8,283 bases of DNA, from NCBI GenBank assembly GCA_023401045.1, contig JAEXEM010000199.1, positions 1-8,283 on the forward strand, written 5' to 3'. Under the pieces are notes generated by a model. The model did not search any database and had not been told where the DNA came from. It saw only the letters and a list, made by a program, of their open reading frames with translations. Numbering within the stretch: the stretch's first letter is position 1; the number at the start of each line of letters is the position of its first letter. The position numbers and the translations under genes are program-made. Below are positions 6,890 through 8,283 of the stretch, one piece after another. The stretch is from Actinomycetes bacterium. Lineage in GTDB: Bacteria; Actinomycetota; Actinomycetes; Actinomycetales; Cellulomonadaceae.

Positions 6890-6920
6890 CGTCACCGGGA
6901 GCCGCCGCCCAAACCGCGAG

Positions 6921-6946
6921 GTGCACGGTCGTGCACGCGGTGCACG
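6921..6946. repeat. Three phased GTGCAC palindromes forming a hairpin
   Basis: GTGCAC occurs at 6921-6926, 6931-6936 and 6940-6945, with starts 10 and 9 bases apart. The second and third copies build a perfect 7-bp stem (6930-6936 with 6940-6946) around the loop GCG; the first and second can form an alternative 6-bp stem with loop GGTC. The block lies 17 bases past the sepIVA stop and upstream of the DUF177 promoter region. It could be a terminator for coaD-sepIVA or a helically phased protein-binding site. Confidence 0.55.
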
Positions 6947-6962
6947 TGGGCGACGGCCCGCG

Positions 6963-7475
6963 TCACACGGTGTCGCCCGCGACGAGGCGGCCCGCGAGCT
7001 TCGCCCGGCCGGCCTGCACCTGCGAGAGGACCTTGCCGAGGTCGATCTCGAAGTCCGCGAGCCGTCGGTCGCAGTAGTCGTCCGCGTCGCGCCGCAGCGC
7101 CTCCGCGGTCTGCTCGGCGTCGGCGACGAGCTGCGCAGCCCGTTCCTGTGCCTGGGCGACGACGCTCTCCTGGGACACGAGCTCCGCGGCCCGCTCCCGG
7201 GCGCGCGCCAGCACCGCGTCCGCCTCGGCGCGGGCGGCGGCACGGGCCGCGTCGGCGTCCGCGAGCACCTCGTCGGCACGGTGGAGCTGGGTCGGCAGGG
7301 ACTCGCGCACCTGCGCGACCAGCTCGAGGATCTCGGCGCGGTTGACGAGCACCGAGGACGACATCGGCATCGCCCGCGCCTGCAGCACCGCCTGCTCGAT
7401 CGCGTCGAGCACCCCCGCGACCCCGTCGGTGCGCCCGCCGTCCTCCGTCACGTCGTCCGTCAGCTCGTCGGTCAT
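6963..7475 (-). CDS. SepIVA/DivIVA-like coiled-coil division protein
   Basis: This 170-residue protein is dominated by an Ala/Arg/Glu-rich coiled coil (about 62-160). A short acidic N-terminal tail (1-15) and a conserved-looking segment (about 20-58, GVLDAIEQAVLQARAMPMSSS then VNRAEILELV) precede it. It resembles the actinobacterial DivIVA-like protein encoded near rnc and coaD. The mycobacterial member, SepIVA (Rv2927c / MSMEG_2416), is required for septation. The assignment rests on domain appearance and neighbourhood. Automatic pipelines may call such proteins ATP synthase subunit B-like or 'cell division initiation protein'. The ATG at 7475 overlaps the coaD stop by four bases (ATGA) and follows a strong GGAGAGG at 7483-7489 with seven-base spacing, so it is co-translated with coaD. 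No membrane segment or signal peptide is visible. Confidence 0.8.
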   Translation of the reverse strand: MTDELTDDVTEDGGRTDGVAGVLDAIEQAVLQARAMPMSSSVLVNRAEILELVAQVRESLPTQLHRADEVLADADAARAAARAEADAVLARARERAAELVSQESVVAQAQERAAQLVADAEQTAEALRRDADDYCDRRLADFEIDLGKVLSQVQAGRAKLAGRLVAGDTV

Positions 7476-7972
7476 CGTCCGTCCTCTCCCCCGCGTCGCT
7501 CCCCGAGCGCGCGGCGGACCGCCGCCGCGACCCCCGGGGTGACGAGGTCATCGATCCGCCCGCCGTGCCGCGCCACGTCCTTGACGAGCGACGACGCGAC
7601 GTGCGAGAGCGCCGGGTCACCGAGGACGAAGACCGTCTCGACGCCCGACAGGTGCCGGTTCATCAGTGCCATCGCGAGCTCCGCGTCGAGGTCTGCGCCG
7701 CTGCGCAGACCCTTGACGACCGCCTGCGCCCCGAGCTCGCGGACGAGGTCGACGAGCAGCCCGTCGGTGGCGACGACGCGCACCCCGTCGAGGTCCGCGA
7801 GCGCCTCCTCGGCGAGCGCGACCCGCTCCTGCGGGGTGAGCAGCGCCCGCTTCGTCGAGTTGTGGGCGACGGCGACGACGACCTCGTCGAACATCGACCG
7901 GGCCCGTCGCACGACGTCGACGTGGCCGAGCGTCATCGGGTCGAAGGACCCCGGGCAGACCGCGGTGCTCAC
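7472..7972 (-). CDS. coaD: Phosphopantetheine adenylyltransferase
   Basis: CoaD (PPAT) joins 4'-phosphopantetheine and ATP to form dephospho-CoA, the penultimate step of coenzyme A synthesis, as a cytoplasmic hexamer. The 166-residue product fits the family length (about 160). It opens STAVCPGSFDPMTLGHVDV with the nucleotidyltransferase T-x-G-H motif (Thr14-His17). Further hallmarks are Lys41 in NSTKRALLTPQERV, Arg90 in VKGLRSGADLDAELAMALMNR and the C-terminal VASSLVKDVARHGG. GTG 7972 gives the canonical N-terminus. An upstream TAGGTT box suggests a leaderless message, and no Shine-Dalgarno is seen. It is the first gene of the minus-strand cluster and overlaps sepIVA by four bases. The rsmD/recG genes often found upstream are replaced by a divergent GNAT gene. 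Confidence 0.95.
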   Translation of the reverse strand: MSTAVCPGSFDPMTLGHVDVVRRARSMFDEVVVAVAHNSTKRALLTPQERVALAEEALADLDGVRVVATDGLLVDLVRELGAQAVVKGLRSGADLDAELAMALMNRHLSGVETVFVLGDPALSHVASSLVKDVARHGGRIDDLVTPGVAAAVRRALGERRGGEDGR

Positions 7973-7979
7973 GCGTGCC

Positions 7980-7985
7980 AACCTA
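7980..7985 (-). promoter_or_regulatory. Candidate -10 box of coaD (leaderless)
   Basis: On the minus strand, TAGGTT (TAnnnT) is followed by seven bases and the coaD GTG at 7972, so transcription would start at the start codon. No clear -35 is visible. It lies in the 61-base gap shared with the divergent gene at 8034. Confidence 0.45.
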
Positions 7986-8021
7986 CGGCACGCGGGGGTG
8001 CCGGTCCCGGCGGCGCACCAG

Positions 8022-8027
8022 TAGCGT
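8022..8027 (+). promoter_or_regulatory. Candidate -10 box of the GNAT-like gene (leaderless)
   Basis: TAGCGT (TAnnnT) is followed by exactly six bases (GACGGC) and GTG 8034, the spacing expected for a leaderless actinobacterial transcript. This also supports GTG 8034 as the start codon. No consensus -35 is seen 16-18 bases upstream. Confidence 0.45.
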
Positions 8028-8033
8028 GACGGC

Positions 8034-8283
8034 GTGCACGCCGTCCGGGCCGCCGAGGCCGCCGACGCCGCCGCCCTGCGCACGGTGTGCGCCCGGGCGT
8101 ACGACGCCAACCCGCTCATCGCCTGGGCGCTCCCCGACGCAGCGACCCGCCGCGACGCCTGCGCGGCGTGGTTGGGCCCCTCGCTCGACCGCTACGTCGC
8201 CGCCCGGACCGTCGACGTCGTGACGGTCGACGGCGCCGTCGTCGGTCTCGCGGCATGGCGCGTGCCCGGGCACGACGCACCGC
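8034..8283 (+). CDS. GNAT-like N-acetyltransferase (3' partial)
   Basis: An open frame of 83 codons runs off the right edge. It starts VHAVRAAEAADAAALRTVCA and continues with ANPLIAWALPDAATRRDA, then VDVVTVDGAVVGLAAWRVPG. This fits the opening of a GNAT acetyltransferase: a first strand and helix of the R-x-A-x-x-x-D-A-x-x-L type, then the beta2-beta3 hairpin in which a residue-environment strand is followed by 'DG-x-VVG-x-A-x-W'. The acetyl-CoA-binding R/Q-x-x-G-x-G/A motif would lie beyond the window, so the family call is tentative and the substrate unknown. The GTG start is supported by the TAGCGT box six bases upstream. It diverges from coaD. Confidence 0.6.
   Translation, partial: MHAVRAAEAADAAALRTVCARAYDANPLIAWALPDAATRRDACAAWLGPSLDRYVAARTVDVVTVDGAVVGLAAWRVPGHDAP

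Noticed and set aside
1..8283. Defence system, CRISPR array, prophage, transposon or biosynthetic cluster
   Set aside because: Every stretch is accounted for by core actinobacterial genes. I saw no direct-repeat arrays, transposase motifs, tRNA or attachment sites, or composition shifts.

Overview
The window is very GC-rich (about three quarters G+C by eye). It uses many GTG starts, has short intergenic gaps, and carries TAnnnT boxes placed 6-7 bases before GTG codons, as in leaderless actinobacterial genes. Gene content and order (cydC next to a GAF-GAF kinase; coaD / DivIVA-like / DUF177 / rpmF / rnc / mutM) point to an actinobacterium. The style resembles Cellulomonadaceae (inference; no database search was possible). 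The window is tightly packed, with no gene-free stretch above about 200 bases.

Left part, respiration and signalling (1-3268). The window opens inside cydC, the ATPase half of the CydDC exporter needed to assemble cytochrome bd oxidase. Its stop overlaps the start of a 590-residue GAF-GAF histidine kinase by four bases. The kinase looks like mycobacterial DevS/DosT, including a His/Tyr pair with the 22-residue spacing of the DevS haem ligand and distal Tyr. A strong 13-bp hairpin follows, then a convergent DevR/NarL-type response regulator. Together they suggest an oxygen/NO/redox-sensing two-component system tied to the cytochrome bd genes.

Middle (3288-4232). A D-2-hydroxyacid dehydrogenase diverges from the regulator across only 19 bases. 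Its catalytic triad appears to be Arg-Gln-His rather than Arg-Glu-His. It runs tail to tail into the next operon with two bases between stop codons.

Right part, a conserved housekeeping cluster read on the minus strand (7972 down to 4235). The order is coaD (coenzyme A synthesis), a SepIVA/DivIVA-like coiled-coil protein, DUF177/YceD, rpmF (ribosomal protein L32), rnc (RNase III) and mutM (Fpg DNA glycosylase). A 191-base gap with a GTGCAC-repeat hairpin and a possible promoter splits it into coaD-sepIVA and DUF177-rpmF-rnc-mutM. The most striking anomaly is an in-frame amber codon at codon 32 of mutM. It cuts the catalytic N-terminus (Pro2/Glu3) from an otherwise perfect remainder, so the gene is either a very fresh pseudogene or holds a one-base sequence error.

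The right edge (8034-8283) holds the start of a divergent, probably leaderless GNAT-type acetyltransferase gene. I saw no tRNA, rRNA, CRISPR array, insertion sequence or phage gene. The window reads as ordinary core chromosome with a few notable details rather than an accessory defence or mobile region.
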